Shown piece by piece: positions 63,992-64,000 of a stretch of 64,000 nucleotides of DNA (position 1 is the stretch's first letter; the number at the start of each line of letters is the position of its first letter). The notes beneath the pieces are model-generated. The model saw only the letters and a list, made by a program, of their open reading frames with translations, did no database searches and was not told the DNA's origin. The position numbers and the translations under genes are program-made. The DNA comes from Bacillus methanolicus (GTDB taxonomy: Bacteria > Bacillota > Bacilli > Bacillales > Cytobacillaceae), in NCBI RefSeq assembly GCF_028888695.1, contig NZ_PNFF01000001.1:2279375-2343374 (forward strand), given 5' to 3'.

Positions 63992-64000
63992 ATTCTTTAA

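Overview
The window comes from a low-GC, endospore-forming Bacillaceae chromosome. Gene content and order closely follow the ytlP-to-trnB region of Bacillus subtilis (thpR, ytkP, pepV, ytzE, rsuA, murJ, ytfP, cse60, ytwF, leuS, ytzC, ytqAB, ytpAB, ytoA, asnB, metK, pckA, ytmB, ytlACD, ytkD, dps, luxS, yidD, ytiB, the men genes, then a trnB-type tRNA cluster). Sporulation genes (cse60, cotJABC), a sigma-B-type promoter, a T-box and a SAM-I riboswitch all fit this. Many genes start with TTG or GTG behind strong AGGAGG-type ribosome binding sites. All names were assigned by reading motifs and synteny; no database was searched.

Layout: 1-5700 holds the 5' part of a pullulanase gene, thpR, a cysteine-synthase homologue, dipeptidase PepV and a DUF3231 protein. 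5870-7500 is an IS110-family insertion sequence with a long structured non-coding end. 7587-16620 carries an M48 protease fused to ankyrin repeats, ytzE, rsuA, murJ, ytfP, cse60 and a DUF485/solute-sodium symporter pair. 16717-20531 has ytwF, a membrane zincin-like protein and leuS with its T-box leader. 20532-32324 holds hydrolases, the tRNA wobble-modification pair ytqA/ytqB, terpene genes ytpB/ytpA, a gamma-carbonic-anhydrase-like protein, a C39 peptidase, asnB, and metK behind a SAM-I riboswitch. 32543-39749 holds pckA, the ytlACD ABC transporter, Nudix ytkD and small lipoprotein or hypothetical genes.

39882-41048 is a compact sulfur-stress-like locus: a thioredoxin-fold protein, a CstR-type repressor, and a membrane-anchored rhodanese that lacks the usual active-site cysteine. 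Each of its two promoters carries the same palindromic operator. After it come dps with a sigma-B-type promoter, the cotJ operon, luxS, a beta-carbonic anhydrase and a Zur-box-controlled zinc-binding lipoprotein. 46197-54040 encodes menaquinone synthesis (menF-menD-menH-menB, menE, and divergent menA). 54101-62041 is a complete glycogen operon, glgB-glgC-glgD-glgA-glgP. 62526 to the end is a twelve-tRNA run in trnB order, broken by two stretches that contain duplicated tRNA fragments.

Nothing here is a large unknown system. The most interesting items are the CstR/rhodanese/thioredoxin locus, a dispersed palindromic repeat family and an eight-unit 20-bp tandem array (all lying between convergent genes), the IS110 element's candidate guide RNA, the M48-ankyrin fusion, and the tRNA-cluster scars.
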